A stretch of 64,000 nt of DNA. It comes from Pleurostoma richardsiae. Taxonomy: Eukaryota > Ascomycota > Sordariomycetes > Calosphaeriales > Pleurostomataceae. A model generated the notes under the pieces. That model was not told the DNA's origin. It did not search any database and saw nothing but the letters and a program-made list of their open reading frames with translations. Position 1 is the stretch's first letter, and each line of letters opens with the position of its first letter. The DNA lies in contig JANBVO010000057.1 in assembly GCA_030052745.1 (NCBI GenBank), forward strand, positions 1 to 64,000, written 5' to 3'. Position numbers and translations under genes: made by a program. This document shows positions 32,009-44,890 of the stretch, piece by piece.

Positions 32009-34049
32009 ATGGCAGTGGCACAGCTAACGGCAGTGAATGACCGAGCGATCCCCCTAGTCGCCGTGCTCTTCGCAGTCTTCGGAATCGCATACTTGTTACC
32101 GAAAGCCATTACCGCTGTCAGATTGGCTGCTATTCCCACGGTGGGACAGGAACTGGGAGATAAGGAAAAACGAAGGCAGGCGTATCTTGCGGGAGCTAGG
32201 AAATTGTACAATGATGGCTACAAAAGGGTAGATATGCTTCCTCCCGAATGTGCCATCCTTTGGGCAATTAACAATTATCTAATGGTGATAAAACAGTTCA
32301 AGAACGGCGTCTTCAGGATCACGACATCGCGATGTTAGTTGCCAAGGGTCTTCTGGAAAGGGCCGCCTGGACCATTCGCTAACAGAGTTTTGCAAGCTTC
32401 GAATATTGTGGTTCTCTCTCCCAAGTTTTTGCCAGAACTCAACAAGCTACCCGACCACGTGTTAAGCATGGAGGCCGCGGTTGACGAGGTGAGAACTGAT
32501 GACTACAGCTCCCGGCAAAGGGGCATAATATTTACGATGACTGACGCTCAGCTTCTAGGCCATGGAGACCAAGTACACAAAGATCGAGACGTCCGTACCC
32601 ATCATACCACACACTGTCACTGGGAAGTTGACACCCTCGCTCAGTAAGTGTCCACTGCTGGTTTAAGTTGACCAAGGACAACTTGGAGCGCTGATTCACA
32701 TGCCTTCGTGCGAACAGCCCGCCTCAATCCGATGATCGCCGAGGAGGTCAAGGAAGTGCTTGAGATGGAGATACCGCCAAGCGACGAGTGGAAGGAGGTG
32801 CATATCCATCATAAGCTCCTCCGCATCGTGGCCATGGTTTCCGGTCGCGTGTTTATAGGACCTGAGTTTTGCCGGTCTGAAAAATACTTAGACGCAGCAA
32901 TCAACTACACCATGGAAGTCATGAATGCACAGCGCGCCGTCCAGAGGATACGACCGTGGCTCCGGCCATTTTTGGCCCAGAAGTCGCCTGAGATCCGGCA
33001 ACTCTACCAGCGAATTGATGAAGCTGACGCCTTCATGAGACCTCTTATCAAGCTCCGAAAGGATGTAATGGCCCATGACTTGGATGTTGAGAAGCCGGAC
33101 GACATGCTGCAGTGGCTCATTGATGGGCAAGAAAAGTATACCGACGCCAACAGCCAAAACCTAGCCAAAGTCCAACTGGGACTTAGTTTTGCCGCGATCC
33201 ATACCACAACGCTCACAGCGACCAATGCGTAGAGTCTCCTTCCCTACTCTACATACACCTAACGCCACATTGACGCGACTGACAAACTTCATATTGCAGG
33301 TTCTACAACATCGCTGCCATGGAGGATCTTGTCCCGGAGCTTCGCGAGGAGATCAAACAAGCACTAGCCGAGAGTGATGGTGTTTTCACCTCACGGGCTC
33401 TCCAGTCGATGAAGAAGCTTGACAGCTTCCTCAAGGAGACAATGCGAATGAATCCGGCAACCATGGGTGAGTCCGGGTATGTCGAGAGCCAGATATAAGC
33501 GCTCCTGCTAACCTAGTTCTATCTTGCTAGCATCCTTCCAGCGGAAAGTCCTGAAGCCGTTCACGTTGTCTAACGGGCAACACATCCCTGCCGGCGTCAC
33601 GATCGAGATACCCGCCGTCGCCGTCAACTCTGACCCCACGATCTTCTCAGACCCGGAGCGTTTCGACGCGCTACGTTTCTACCGGCTACGGCAACAGTCG
33701 AAGGAGGCTGCGGCGCTGAACCAGTTTGTCAGCGTCGGCCCGACCAATTTATCCTTTGGCTATGGCCGCCATGCCTGCCCTGGCCGGTTCTTTGCTGCCA
33801 ACGAGATCAAGATGATTTTGGCCTCTGTGTTGCTACGATACGACGTCAAGCTCGTGAAAGGGAGCTCGGGCAGGTATCCCAACATTGAGTTCGCTCACAT
33901 GGTAAGCGAGGTCTCTTTCATGCTTTAGAAACAATCATTTTATGCTGATCTTGTTTCCCACCTTTTAGTCTATTCCCGACCCGTCGAAGAATCTGCTTTT
34001 CAAGACAAGAGTTTCCACGGAGAAAACGACGCCGCGTACAACGACTTGA
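32009..34049 (+). CDS. Cytochrome P450 monooxygenase
   Basis: Eight exons (32009-32227, 32297-32333, 32397-32488, 32559-32643, 32718-33228, 33300-33466, 33531-33901, 33969-34049) give an intact 520-aa protein. The N-terminal ER anchor is ALFAVFG-like ([17 protein letters not shown]). The I-helix region is [17 protein letters not shown], the ExxR motif is ETMR in [11 protein letters not shown], and the heme loop is [13 protein letters not shown] with axial ligand Cys near residue 453. It resembles fungal P450s annotated as ent-kaurene-oxidase-like or alkaloid-pathway oxidases, but the substrate cannot be read from sequence. The exon 2/3 junction uses a less usual AAG acceptor. It neighbours the DUF7702 gene and regulator 1. 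Confidence 0.92.
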
Positions 34050-35114
34050 ACAGGAGTCTGCAAATATCTCTTCTTTCGCGTCTCGATTTATTACTGTTAA
34101 GTTGTTAAACTATAGCGCGGCATTGTCCCAAGTTGTCGGCATCACACCGGGAGTTCATCCCACAGGGGCTCTTTTCTGTTGATTTTGATATGAAGCATAC
34201 AGCCTCTTTGGCGGCTAAATAGCCCCTTCTCTTTCTCTTTCTTTGTGTCAGCGAGTAATACCTTGTAGCGATGTTCGATCTGCTGGCTTCACTTGGCTGT
34301 TGCGCTGCTGCGCGGCTAGCAATTAAATATCCAGATGCCTCCATGTTGAGATTTCCTGGGCTTCAAACCTAGGTTCGTTAAAGACTTTGACATCCATTAC
34401 CTCCTGAAAATCCTCTGTGCCAATAAGCTTAGATATGCTCCAAACGCTGCCGCCGATTCGCTTGCATCATGATAATGCGCCCGATGAAGAGGATTTGAGT
34501 GCCACGGAGACCAGACGGTATTATTTCTTTTTTTCTCACGTACAGTGAGGCGTAGCAGCTGGTCATATTAGACGGGCCGTGGCATAAGGGAACGCAGCCG
34601 ATGAGCTCATGAATGTCGTAGTGTGAGGAAAGACGAAAGGGCAGGATGGTCTGAAGGGTGTGGCAATCTGGACCTACTCGTGTACCCAGAACATGGATGA
34701 GACGAGACAGTATCGCTGACAAACCACTTGTTTAGTTTGCGGTAGTTACCCTGGCAGGAGATGTTAAGTATGGGCGATCAGTCCCAGTAGATTGGGATGT
34801 CACAGTTAAGATCGCCCCGGACGTGGAGATTCGAAAGAGATACATGAAGCTCTAGCACCTGCACACACACTGCACAATGGAACCTTTCTACCACACGTGC
34901 CCGACGAGGTTACCAAATGGCCGAGCTCGGACTATACGAAAGAGAACAGAAGAAATAAATTGGAGCTTCGCAGTCATCCTCTAAACAAACAAGTGCCCTT
35001 CCAGATGATCTATAAGTGTAAACCCTCACACATTTCCACAAGACGCCGTGTTGTCCCCTTCCCACGCCTCTCGCCGCCCTAAAACCAGAACCCCGCAGTG
35101 TCGCTTTTGATGTC
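34050..35114. other. Intergenic region between convergent P450 and MARVEL-like genes
   Basis: No coding frame, RNA gene or clear repeat was recognised. Confidence 0.5.
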
Positions 35115-36174
35115 TCATGCTAGGTTGGAATAATATGTTGGTGGAGCTTCTGTGGGATATCTCTCTGAAGTGTACTGTGTCGTTGGATTGTAATATCTTC
35201 CGTGGTCAGAATACCTCCGCTGTTGGTGATGGCGGCCCGTCTGGCTCTCGTATCTCGTCTTACTCTGGTGTCTCGTGTGGCTAGAATGGCTCCTGTGGCC
35301 AGAGCCTCTCCCGTGGTCATAGTGGCCACCGTAGCTTGTGTATGTGTAGTTGCTCCTGTATCCTCCAGAGTCTCTACGACTTCTGGGACTTCCACCTTGG
35401 TTGGAGACACCGTGGGAACCTGCGTTACTTCGCTCTCCGCGGTTTGGTTGAGGTGCATGAACTGTGCCATTCAGGTGCGGTTTGTCTCGTTCTCCTCTCT
35501 CTTCCACCCCCCTCTCCTGCAACAAAACGCTGTCGGGCGGGGAAAGCGCCTTCGGTTCTCCCCTATTCCAGCTGCCGCGGTGCACTCCATTTGCTTTGAA
35601 ATATCGGAAGTCCAAGTAGGTTACAATTGTCATGTAACTGGCGAACGTGCTGCATTAAAATCACTGGTTAGCGTTCTCCTGCAAATTCGATGAAGTTGAC
35701 CCGCGGGGTAACGAGCAAGTTGGCGACTGTACCTGAGAATCATAGAAAGTACCACTACAATCCAACTGAGAACACAGTTGGTTCCAACGCAAAACTTGGT
35801 ATTCGCTTGAATCATCATAAACGCAACTGCACCCCAGAAGGCAATCTCCAGACCATTTAGGATTACGTATGCTTTCAGACTCGCCCACTTCTTGAACGCG
35901 CGAACATGCTCGCTCAGGACCTCGTAGAGCATGATTACGAGAGATTTGGCACTCTGTGGGAACCAACTGTCAGTCCTGAACAGCCCTTTTACGACGTGTT
36001 GGGTATAGCTGCAAGCAAACCTACCATGCCGAGGGCCATCGTATTTGCCCTGGTTCTTGGTGCACCAGGCGGCCGTGTGAGAAGCCGTACCACGGATAGA
36101 ATAAGGACGGTCACAATCAAGACCATCTGAATGATATGGATCACGAGCTTATATCGATTGCTGAAGAGCTCCAT
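35115..36174 (-). CDS. MARVEL-like four-transmembrane protein with a basic His/Tyr/Ser-rich tail
   Basis: Three exons (36025-36174, 35733-35953, 35115-35649) give 301 aa with matching phases. Four hydrophobic segments are visible: LVIHIIQMVLIVTVLILSVV, a segment around SLVIMLYEV, AYVILNGLEIAFWGAVAFMM and LSWIVVVLSMILSTFASYM, ending at the conserved-looking VTYLDFRYFK. This layout is typical of fungal MARVEL-domain membrane proteins, which associate with membrane apposition and cortical domains. After the last segment about 150 residues are hydrophilic, with many His, Arg, Tyr, Gly and Ser residues. They are probably disordered and cytosolic. Function is unknown. Confidence 0.8.
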
Positions 36175-39100
36175 CTTGTTTGGCTTTGTGAGTTCGGGAC
36201 GCTGTATGTAGGTGGAATGACAGCCGAGAAGCGTAAAGGGAAGACCAAGCTGGAAAATAAAGGCAAGGTCCGAGGTGATCTGAGGACCAGCCGGCCATTT
36301 TGAACGTCCTGAAGCAGCTACTTATCGACAATTCTACGATTGGAAGCACAAAGCATTGTTGATCGCCATTGCTCTTGATTTTCTTAGTTCCACTCACAGA
36401 TGGTGTTGGCTCGCTCTCGCCTTTGGGTTTGAGCTTGGCGTACCAAAGCCTCCAGGAGCTAAGCCTCCCTTTCCCGCTAGAGCATTTACGCGTATGCGTA
36501 AAAGTCGAGACTGGGACCCCTGGACTCTAATACATATCAGTGAACTCAAGCTTCAAAATAGGCTTATTTTGGGTACATGACCCGTTCTAAGCGTGCTCGG
36601 GCAGGAGAATGAAGTCAAGAACGTTTATGTAAATATAATCACACAGTCGAAGTCAATTCCAATCTCACTTTTCTGCCTTACAATGAGCCATCGAAATAGA
36701 ATCGTCAACCCTCACTGTCATGGCTACTTTCAGAGCCGTGCAGCATTTCACATGATTCTGACAGATGTCTTTCCAGATCAACTACAGGAAGTGACTTTTC
36801 TTTCTGCACATCTTTGAGACATCTGCTTTTGTGGGCAGTTGTTTGCGTCCAGCCTCAGCTTTTCCGCGTAAGAGCTTACGTTTATGCCAAGAGATGTTAA
36901 AGTTGGACCAAAAGTCGGACAGCGGCTGTACGCCAAGCAACTAAGGTAAAACGCGTAACCTCGCTCTCGCTCTCGCTATCCCTCATCAGCGAGGGTCATT
37001 TGTCAGCCAAACAGAGCCTTCAAACAGGTCCAGAGCGCCGAGAAACTTTATTGCACAAAGGTCGAAAAGACAGCACAAGGGACTCGGGGCGTCTAACATT
37101 CCGCCGAGGCGGAGGTCGAATAACTCTTCTTGCCAATGTCTTGACCACGGCCGTCGCGGTGTGGAATCAACGTCAAGTTTGCGAGTCGGAGCCGCCGAGG
37201 GAGAATCATGCGACGACGCAAATACGCTAGCTGGATACCAACGTATGCCTATCAAGTCGATATCGTTGAAATCACGGTGGTATGAGATCTATAGGGCAGG
37301 GAGCCCAAGAGGTGCGGCGAGTCGCGAAACTTAGAAGGCTAGGAGACCCAGGAAGTCCGAGTAACCCGGCAGTTGAGGAGACCAAACAGGCCAAGTGGCC
37401 GGTAGGCTCGCGAGCAAAGAAGCTCGGAATGCTAGAGACTCGATAGGTCCTCGAAGGTTGAAGCTTCGGCTGGTGGAAAGTCCTGGTTAAGAGACTCGTC
37501 CGGCCCCGAGACCCTCCAGACCGAAGACCCGAAGAAAGAAAGAGAGTTCCTTGGAAGAGAATTGAATCGTAATAGTCTGATACATCAAAGCCTTGTATGT
37601 GGTCGTAGGGCGCGGTGTCCAAATAAGGATCTCGTCTGGCCGGGAAGAGTGGCACCATGAGTCCTGTTGACGTCCTTGAGAAAGCCACATCGCCCAGCAT
37701 GCAGCCCAACGCTACTATGTCAGACGTAAAAACCTCAGGAGTCTATCAGCTTCGTCTTCCAGATATCTTCTTCAGTGCCCAAAACATTTTCATACCGATG
37801 CTCCTGCGCACTGCGCTACTCTCATACAGACACCTGCAGTGTCTGCACCGGAGGCTGAGCACCTTCGTGCGCTCGTAACAGCATCATCGGGATCTTGCCT
37901 GGAGCAATCATGTCAACTTTTATGGATAGCTAGATACTAGTCGATCCCTGTCACGTCGTGCGGTCCACCTGCTCCGCGAGTCCGCACATTATTGAGGGCA
38001 GCAGGTCCTACTTGAAAGATTTAAGCTTTAATTAACCTTGGCACCCTGGGTAGTGTCATCGACATCCTTGGCGGAATGAGCTGGGTATATGACGGTGCCA
38101 TGGAGGCGGTTCGTGCGATACACGCTGAATTATTCAAAATGTATGCGGACCTAACATGAGAAGATCCTTGGTCAAGCTTTCATAATGATGTTCGAGCAAG
38201 GCAATATCGACGTGATGTTCTCAGCAGCCGGTTCAAAGAGTACGGACCGAAAAGATGCGCTCGATATATATCATGAAGATCGCTTTCCGTTTGTGGCTCG
38301 TTGGGCTTCGGCTCTCCTGACCGATATGAATGCCCATGGCTAATTAACAGCAGATCGAAGCGCTGCCGTAGCGAGAACGGCATTGGGCTAGCGAGACGAG
38401 ATTGTTGATTTGGTCACAGAAAAAAAGCATCTCTTCCCTTGGACATGAAGAAAGGGACACGGGTCTCTCAAATTGATGAATGCTTAAGCCGTCAGGAGCT
38501 CCTTGTCTGTCATTTGCCCGGTGATTACGGCGCCGTAACAAAATCGTGGGGGGCGCTCGAGCCCAACCTGCTAGGTTGAGTCGATGGTTTTTCCTCGATC
38601 AGCTGCCTTGAGCTGGTATGTCAGGCTGAACGAATCTCTTGACCTCAATTGGGTTATATTCAATACTGTGACCGGTTCAAAACTCCGACAGGGTCAACAG
38701 ACTCGTAGGAAAGATCAGAACAAGCGTCCTTTGTCGGGTCCACCGTTCGGTACATCGAAAGTCGGGCGATCTGCACCCTCAATAAACCATCAGCCGACGT
38801 CGCCATGGCTTGGTCAATGGTAGGGAAAAGGCACAGAGGCGCAGCCGTTGACGAACCATCGGGCCGTTGCAAGCGTGCATTGGCAGTGTGCATCTCCACC
38901 AAAAAGGGGCTGAGAGATGAACGAAGGAGTTGCGCTTAGCCGTCAGGATCAATAGGCTTCACCAGTGCCGCATTATTGGTCGGCTTCCCGACCGCTGGTT
39001 CCTGCTGGATGCGCCAATGTCAGCCCTAGCACACCTAGGAAATTGCATGGCGGCGCCTCTCCTAAGGCTGAATGAATATTGAACGCGTCTCGCGGAATCA

Positions 39101-39249
39101 CCGCTTCCAGGTTCCAGGGACGGGCTGGCAGTATTTAGATACGCCGGAGACCTGGCAACTTGTGATGCATTTTGCACACTCGTCCCCAGCATCATTCCCT
39201 TCTTAGTCACGACGTGGCTTGTTCTGCTCACGGCGCCGACTCAGCAACA
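36175..39249. other. Gene-poor region, 3.1 kb
   Basis: No intact gene was found. Weak traces are a short plus-strand frame at 38026-38159 and a minus-strand frame near 37600-37740 (SDIVALGCMLGDVAF) that faintly recalls a protein-kinase subdomain. A short (TCGCTC) microsatellite lies near 36961-36976. The promoter of the Kre9-like gene occupies the right end, with an AT-rich TATTTAGA element near 39132. Confidence 0.45.
38026..38159 (+). other. Short orphan coding-like stretch
   Basis: A frame from just after a TAA at 38022 to TGA at 38157-38159 reads in part LGGMSWVYDGAMEAVRA. Its composition looks protein-like, but there is no start, no splice partner and no family match that I recognise. 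It could be a decayed exon or chance. Confidence 0.2.
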
Positions 39250-40043
39250 ATGCGTTTCCTCCTTGCCTTAGCCGTCGCCTTGGCGCCTCTGGCTGCCGCA
39301 ATCCAGTTCACAAGTCCTGCCGAGAACTCGACGCTCACGAAGGGCAGCACCGTCGACCTGACATGGACATCCGTGGACACGGACCCGACGACTTTCAGCA
39401 TCTACCTCGTTAACTTTGTCAACTTCCCGCCTTTCTATACGCCGTTGGCACTGGATGTCGACACTTCGCTGTCCTCTTACAACGTCCGTGTGCCGTGCGC
39501 CGTGGACTCGTCGTATGGCTTCCAATTGTGAGTATAATGCGGTGCACGAAGCGTGGAGAAGGGACGAGTGGAACTGACAAGATCATGCCAGCAACGCAAT
39601 CAACGGCACCAACGTCTACGTCATCTACGCGCAGACACCCAAATTCTTCATAGAGGGCGGGCCCTGCACTGACCCGACACCTACGTCGTCCACCTGCCCG
39701 CTTGCGACAGCGACCGTCACAGTAACCAAGACGACATACGCGACAAGCAGTACGATATCTCCTGGTCACAAGTCGCCCTTCAAAGAGTGCTAATATCTCT
39801 AGGCTAGACGGCACTGTCACGGCTACTTTCTCGCCCTCGACAGCAACAGGGACTGGCATATGTGGAGGATGTGGGTCCGCTTCCGGCTCCGGCTCCGGTT
39901 CCGTGTCGGGCAACGGAACGATTAGTGCCACCGGGACGCCGACCCCGACTGTCGTCACCGTCAGCCGAGCTCCGGCGTCATTTTCCACAGCGTGGGGTGC
40001 AGTCGCCATGGGTATGTTAGCCTTCTTCGGGGGGAGAATCTAG
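39250..40043 (+). CDS. GPI-anchored Ser/Thr-rich cell-wall protein (Kre9/Knh1-like domain)
   Basis: Three exons (39250-39527, 39592-39749, 39808-40043) give 223 aa. A signal peptide (MRFLLALAVALAPLAAA) leads directly into the Kre9/Knh1 N-terminal domain: IQFTSPAENSTLTKGSTVDLTW near 18-39, and VRVPCAVDSSYGFQFNAI across the first intron. A Cys-containing Ser/Thr/Gly-rich region follows (GSASGSGSGSVSGNGT). The C-terminus is a short hydrophobic tail (WGAVAMGMLAFFGGRI) consistent with GPI attachment. Members of this family are secreted wall proteins, some linked to beta-1,6-glucan. The tail is short for a GPI signal, so secretion without anchoring is possible. Confidence 0.85.
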
Positions 40044-41581
40044 ATCGGCATGTGGGATCTCCGAGACGGCCTAGATCCCCCGTCGGTTTTGTTCGGGGTG
40101 GTCAGAGACATAAGCATAGTGGTGGATCGCGCAAACTCGGAATAGAGAAAGTAATCGTAATGGAGTAATACTCGCTAGCGCTACTGCATATAGTGACATG
40201 ACAAAACGAGGGGCACTTATCTAAAGTATTTCTATGCTTCACTGCACTATCATCCGCGGTATGCGTACCCGCCGCCAGTGTCTGAGTTGTACGCACGTGC
40301 AACTGGATAGACAGTACACCAGTTACAAGGGAGACTCTTTGCCCCGAGCATCTAACGTATAACAAGGCACGTGAGGTGTGTCAGATGTCCCGAAGTCCCG
40401 GGGTCCTCAAGAAGCGGAGTGTGCGTGGCAGCCAGGACCAATCACTCCGCTTTCTCCGGATTCAGGGGCACCAAAGTGTCCTATGTGCCCTCTAGGGAGA
40501 GCAGGGTTGTTCGAGCTCCGGCAGTCCTGGTTGCTCAGACGCAAGACCGGCCAAGTGGGCTCGGCCCGATAGAAGGAATGTGCCTAGAAATGCCCAGACT
40601 TTCGAGTAGCTTGCGAGGTGAGGAACTCCATCATAAGCTAAAAACCGGCGAAAAGCTCCAGGAGGCGGCTCTTCAGAACTCAAAAAGGAGTTCAACCAAC
40701 AAATCCGTTTAAATGGTTTACTTCACCATGATTCAATGCCGCAATCAGAGACTCAAGACGTTTTGTCAAGCATCATGGCTGAACGCCTAGAGACGCCGTT
40801 GACGTTGGAATGGGGACTTGCCTCCTCTACAATACTCCTCCCCCAACCGTCACTTGTGGGGGACCAGGCTGGGCAGGCGGGGAAGTCGGCTCTTGGTCTT
40901 CTTGTTTATGCCCTGCTTTCGTCTTGCCACGGGAGCGATGCCCGCGGTAATACTCGCGCCGAGAGTCTTGGGGCTTCTCGGCATGGCTCGCATCTGCTGC
41001 TTGGCTGACCGCGCCAAGGGCTTGGCCGTCCGCGACCGTAATTCACGGCTTGCGGAGAACCACGGCTTGGTGACCGCAAAGTAACTGAAGCAATCGCCAT
41101 TCCCCACCGGGCGAGTCACGCACGGCAACAAGAGCTGCATTCGTGTTGCAGATCAACAGGTGTTGTGTGTTGCGAGAGACGTCGCCATGCTCGGGGCTGC
41201 CGATCTCAACGGTAGCGACGGGTGCGGTGCTGGGCCTCCCAGGTGCTGGGCCAATGGCGTCCCATTGTTGATATGTCTTGGCCAATATGGAATACAGGCC
41301 TTCCTGGCAAGGATACTGGCGTAACGGTCCCGGACTCGGACGAATGGCGGAGATCTCTGCCCACGGGGATGTCTTTGGGGAGACTGGGGATGTGTCTTGC
41401 TTCGTGTCTAGCTGGAGTCCAAATAAGCTACAAATAACCGATCCGTCCTCCCGTCTATCCATTGTCTGGCCCTCGCTCGTGTTACACTGCATCAGGCATT
41501 GAAGATCGTGGACGGCTACGAGGCAATCTCCTTCATTGACAATCCCTATTTGCGATCGTATCGGCCTCACTACCCTTCGCG
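40044..41581. other. Intergenic region, 1.5 kb
   Basis: Separates two plus-strand genes. Open frames here lack family resemblance. It should contain the transporter promoter at the right end. Confidence 0.5.
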
Positions 41582-44500
41582 ATGGCTGACCACATCAGTC
41601 GTGTCGAAAGAGTAGATTCGTATGTCTAATACTGTCTAGGAAGTGTATCTATTAGGCGACTGACGAGTATATAGCGATGATACCAAGGACGGTGTCGTGG
41701 ATGAACATCTGGAAAGGGGATTTGGGCCAAACGTCATAGACATTAACACCAACCTCGAAGCTCGGTAAGTCTATCGCACAATCTTCGCACATCCAAGCGC
41801 ACTGTCTAGTTGTCAATGTACGATGGTTGTGACAGACTACAGGGCTAACTCGGGTCAGGATCCAGAATCCTCTAGAGGGCATCCCGAGGGAGCAGCTCAT
41901 GCGCGATGTTGAGGTCTTCGCCCGCGAAAAAGGCCTCGAAGAGCAACTTCCTCTTCTACGCAAAGGAGCTCTCATTGCCCAGGACCCGGATAATTACGAC
42001 AACATCACTGGGGATGAGGCGCTGACGGAGGATGAGCGCGTGGCCATTTACAACGAGGTCCATCACAAGTGGCACTTGCCAAAGAGACTCTTCCTGACCA
42101 TTGCGACTTGCTCGATTGGAGCTGCGGTCCAGGGATGGGACCAGACGGGGTCGAATGGCGCCACCATCTTCTTCCCCGAGATCTATGGCATCGGCGGTAC
42201 GAGTTCGCGGGACAAGATGCTGGTTGGGCTCGTCAATGCCGGTCCTTATATCGGAAGCGCGTATGTTTTCCCACCTAGACGGTCGTTGCTCGAGCTAAAA
42301 AACTAACTAACCCGCGATAGGTTCATCGGGTGCTGGCTTTCTGATCCCATCAATAACTGGTTTGGCCGTCGAGGTACGCAGTAACTAAAATGACCCCTGC
42401 TCTTCTTTGAACATCGAGGCTTATATACCTCTAGGTGTGATCTTCTTCGCTGCCCATTTCTGCATCTGGCCCGTTATTGGATCGGCCTTCAGTCACACCT
42501 GGCCGCAACAGTTGGCAAACCGGCTGCTCATGGGCATCGGGATGGGTGCTAAGGCGTCGTGTGGTATGTAACTGCCGATATGTCTGGCAACACACAGAGG
42601 CTGATTGCTCGCAGTCCCAATCTATGCCGCTGAAAACTCTCCCGCTGCTATCAGAGGTGCCCTCGTCATGTCTTGGCGTAAGTCCCCCCCCCCTCTCCCT
42701 GCCACCCAGTCGGGTCAAGCTAATCTGTATTAGAAATGTGGACGGCCGTTAGTCTTCCGTGGAGCATCCCCAAACCCCTGAAAGGGTATGAGCTTCTTCA
42801 AACAATTGCTAATAGTTCTGATTGCAGTTCGGAATAATGCTGGGAACAGTATTTAACCTCGCAATCTGGAACGCACCTCACCAGTGGAGATACATGCTCG
42901 GTTCGTTCATCCTCAGACACACACTCCCATGTCCAGGGGGATTGCTTGTGGCTAACCAGCTCTCATAGGTGCCCCCTTTCTGCCCGCAGTCCCTCTTGTC
43001 CTTCTGATCTACTTCTGCCCGGAGTCTCCGCGTTGGTACATGAAGAAGAATCGCTACGCCGAGGCCTGGAAGTCGATGATCGTTCTCCGTAACAACCCGA
43101 TCCAGGCGGCCAGGGACATCTACTACATCCACGCACAGCTCGAGATTGAGAGGCGCATCATGAAGGAAAACAACTTCTTCAAGAGATTTACTGAGCTCTT
43201 CACAATCCCACGGGTCAGGAGGGCGAACCTGGGTGCCTTTACCGTGAGTAACTGCTGCGATTACGGCACCGTGGATTTTGTGGACCGATGTACTGACCGC
43301 CGTGCAGGTGATGATCGCACAACAGGTAAAACTGAGTCTTTTCTGGACTTTAAGCAGGGAGTACTAATGGATTTCCGACATGCTAGATGTGCGGCATCAA
43401 TATCATCGCTTTCTACTCCACGACTGTATTCAAGGAGTCCGGATCTAGCGACTTCGAGGCTCTGTTGTCCTCGTTTGGTTTCGGTCTCGTCAACTGGGTG
43501 AGTACTGCTGCACGTCCTGGCAAACTTACAAGTGCTCAAATACTGACGGAAGCACAGCTCTTTGCATTCCCGGCATTCTGGACGATTGACACTGTGCGTC
43601 TAACTCCAATTATAACTTCAAATACATGCTGACCGACCAATGCTAGTTCGGACGGCGATCGCTGCTGCTCTTCACATTCCCCCAGATGGTAGGTCATTCG
43701 TTGTGAGATTGTTCGACGATCGATTGCAGCTAACGTGGCTATGATGTAGACGTGGACACTTTTGGCCGCGGGTTTGTGTACGCTGATGGAGCAGTCGACT
43801 GCCAGGACTGGGCTGGTGTCCTTATTTGTCTATCTCTTCGGAGGTTCGTATGTCTCGTATCCAGGATATACACTTCACTAACGAATCTCTAGCATTCTAT
43901 TCTCCGGGTGAGGGACCGGTGCCCTTCACGTACAGGTAAATCACGTCAACTTCTTCGTCGCCAACAGGAACCGCAACTAACTATCGATAGTGCTGAGGTC
44001 TACCCTCTATCCCATAGAGAGATGGGTATGGGATTTGCCGTCACCACTTGTCTCTTTTGGGTAAGTCCTTCAAAGTCTCATAGCTGCTCTGTGAAGCGAT
44101 AGTGCTGACCGCCTGGCTAGGCTGCTGTTCTGGGAATGACATTCCCCTTTCTCCTTGAGTCTACCGGGACAGTGGTATGTATCCCTTCATCTCCTCCTCC
44201 GACTTATAGGCCACCCGTATACTAATTTCAACCCAGGGCGCCTTCGGTCTGTACGCAGGGTTTAATCTCGTGGCATTGATCATGATCTTCTTCTGGGTAC
44301 CAGGTAGGCCTTCAATTCGTCTTCCCCTTCTTGAATGTCTGAATTACCTAACGCGCCGCAGAAACGAAGCAGAAGACCCTCGAGGAGCTGGACTACGTCT
44401 TCGCTGTACCGACATGGAAGTTCGGCAAGTACCAGCTCACGCAGGCGCTGCCGTGGTGGTTCAAGCGCTGGGTGCTCTTCCAGCGCAACGCCAAGCTGCA

Positions 44501-44600
44501 GCCGCTGTACCAGTTCGACCACCCACGTGAGCAGCGACGGGACCGCGAGGACAGCACACAATCGGCTGCTGTCTCCGGCGAAGAGAAAACTGCACTGTGA
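41582..44600 (+). CDS. MFS sugar transporter, about 19 exons
   Basis: A sugar-porter-family (MFS) permease in the plasma membrane, importing a hexose or related polyol. It starts [13 protein letters not shown] in a small exon. It then shows [29 protein letters not shown] (TM1), the loop motif [42 protein letters not shown], the central [17 protein letters not shown] and [13 protein letters not shown]. The second-half motifs are [29 protein letters not shown] and [12 protein letters not shown]. The C-terminus is cytosolic (EKTAL, then TGA at 44598-44600). I count about 18 introns in roughly 1.7 kb of coding sequence. Several exons are under 60 nt, so annotation software may mis-splice it. No break was found in the coding parts. 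The substrate is unknown. Confidence 0.88.
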
Positions 44601-44890
44601 GAAGGGAAGGTCATGGAAGAAGCTGGGGAGGAAGTTCTGATCGAAGAAATGGAGGCAATAGGACTGGCCGAGGCGAATACCTAGGGAGATCGATGTTGAT
44701 CGAAATTATGCAGTCGCATCTAAGAGAGACGAAGGGCAAAGCAGGCTATCCTCGTCGATCTTTGACCCTGTCCTTTGCTATTAGTATTAACAACATGATA
44801 CCGGCCCTCTATGGCAAGTGCGCTCGCTTCTATCCTGATCTATATCATGGGCGAGATCCATGTACATATGAACGAACTCCTGCTCCTCGT

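Noticed and set aside
32339-32647. Alternative plus-strand open frame covering the P450 exon 3 region as a separate gene
   Set aside because: It reads through two introns, and the conserved P450 segments splice in phase across them.
37272-37740. Minus-strand frame with SDIVALGCMLGDVAF, faintly like a protein-kinase subdomain
   Set aside because: Only a few residues resemble a kinase. There is no ATP-binding or catalytic loop nearby, and the frame degenerates quickly.
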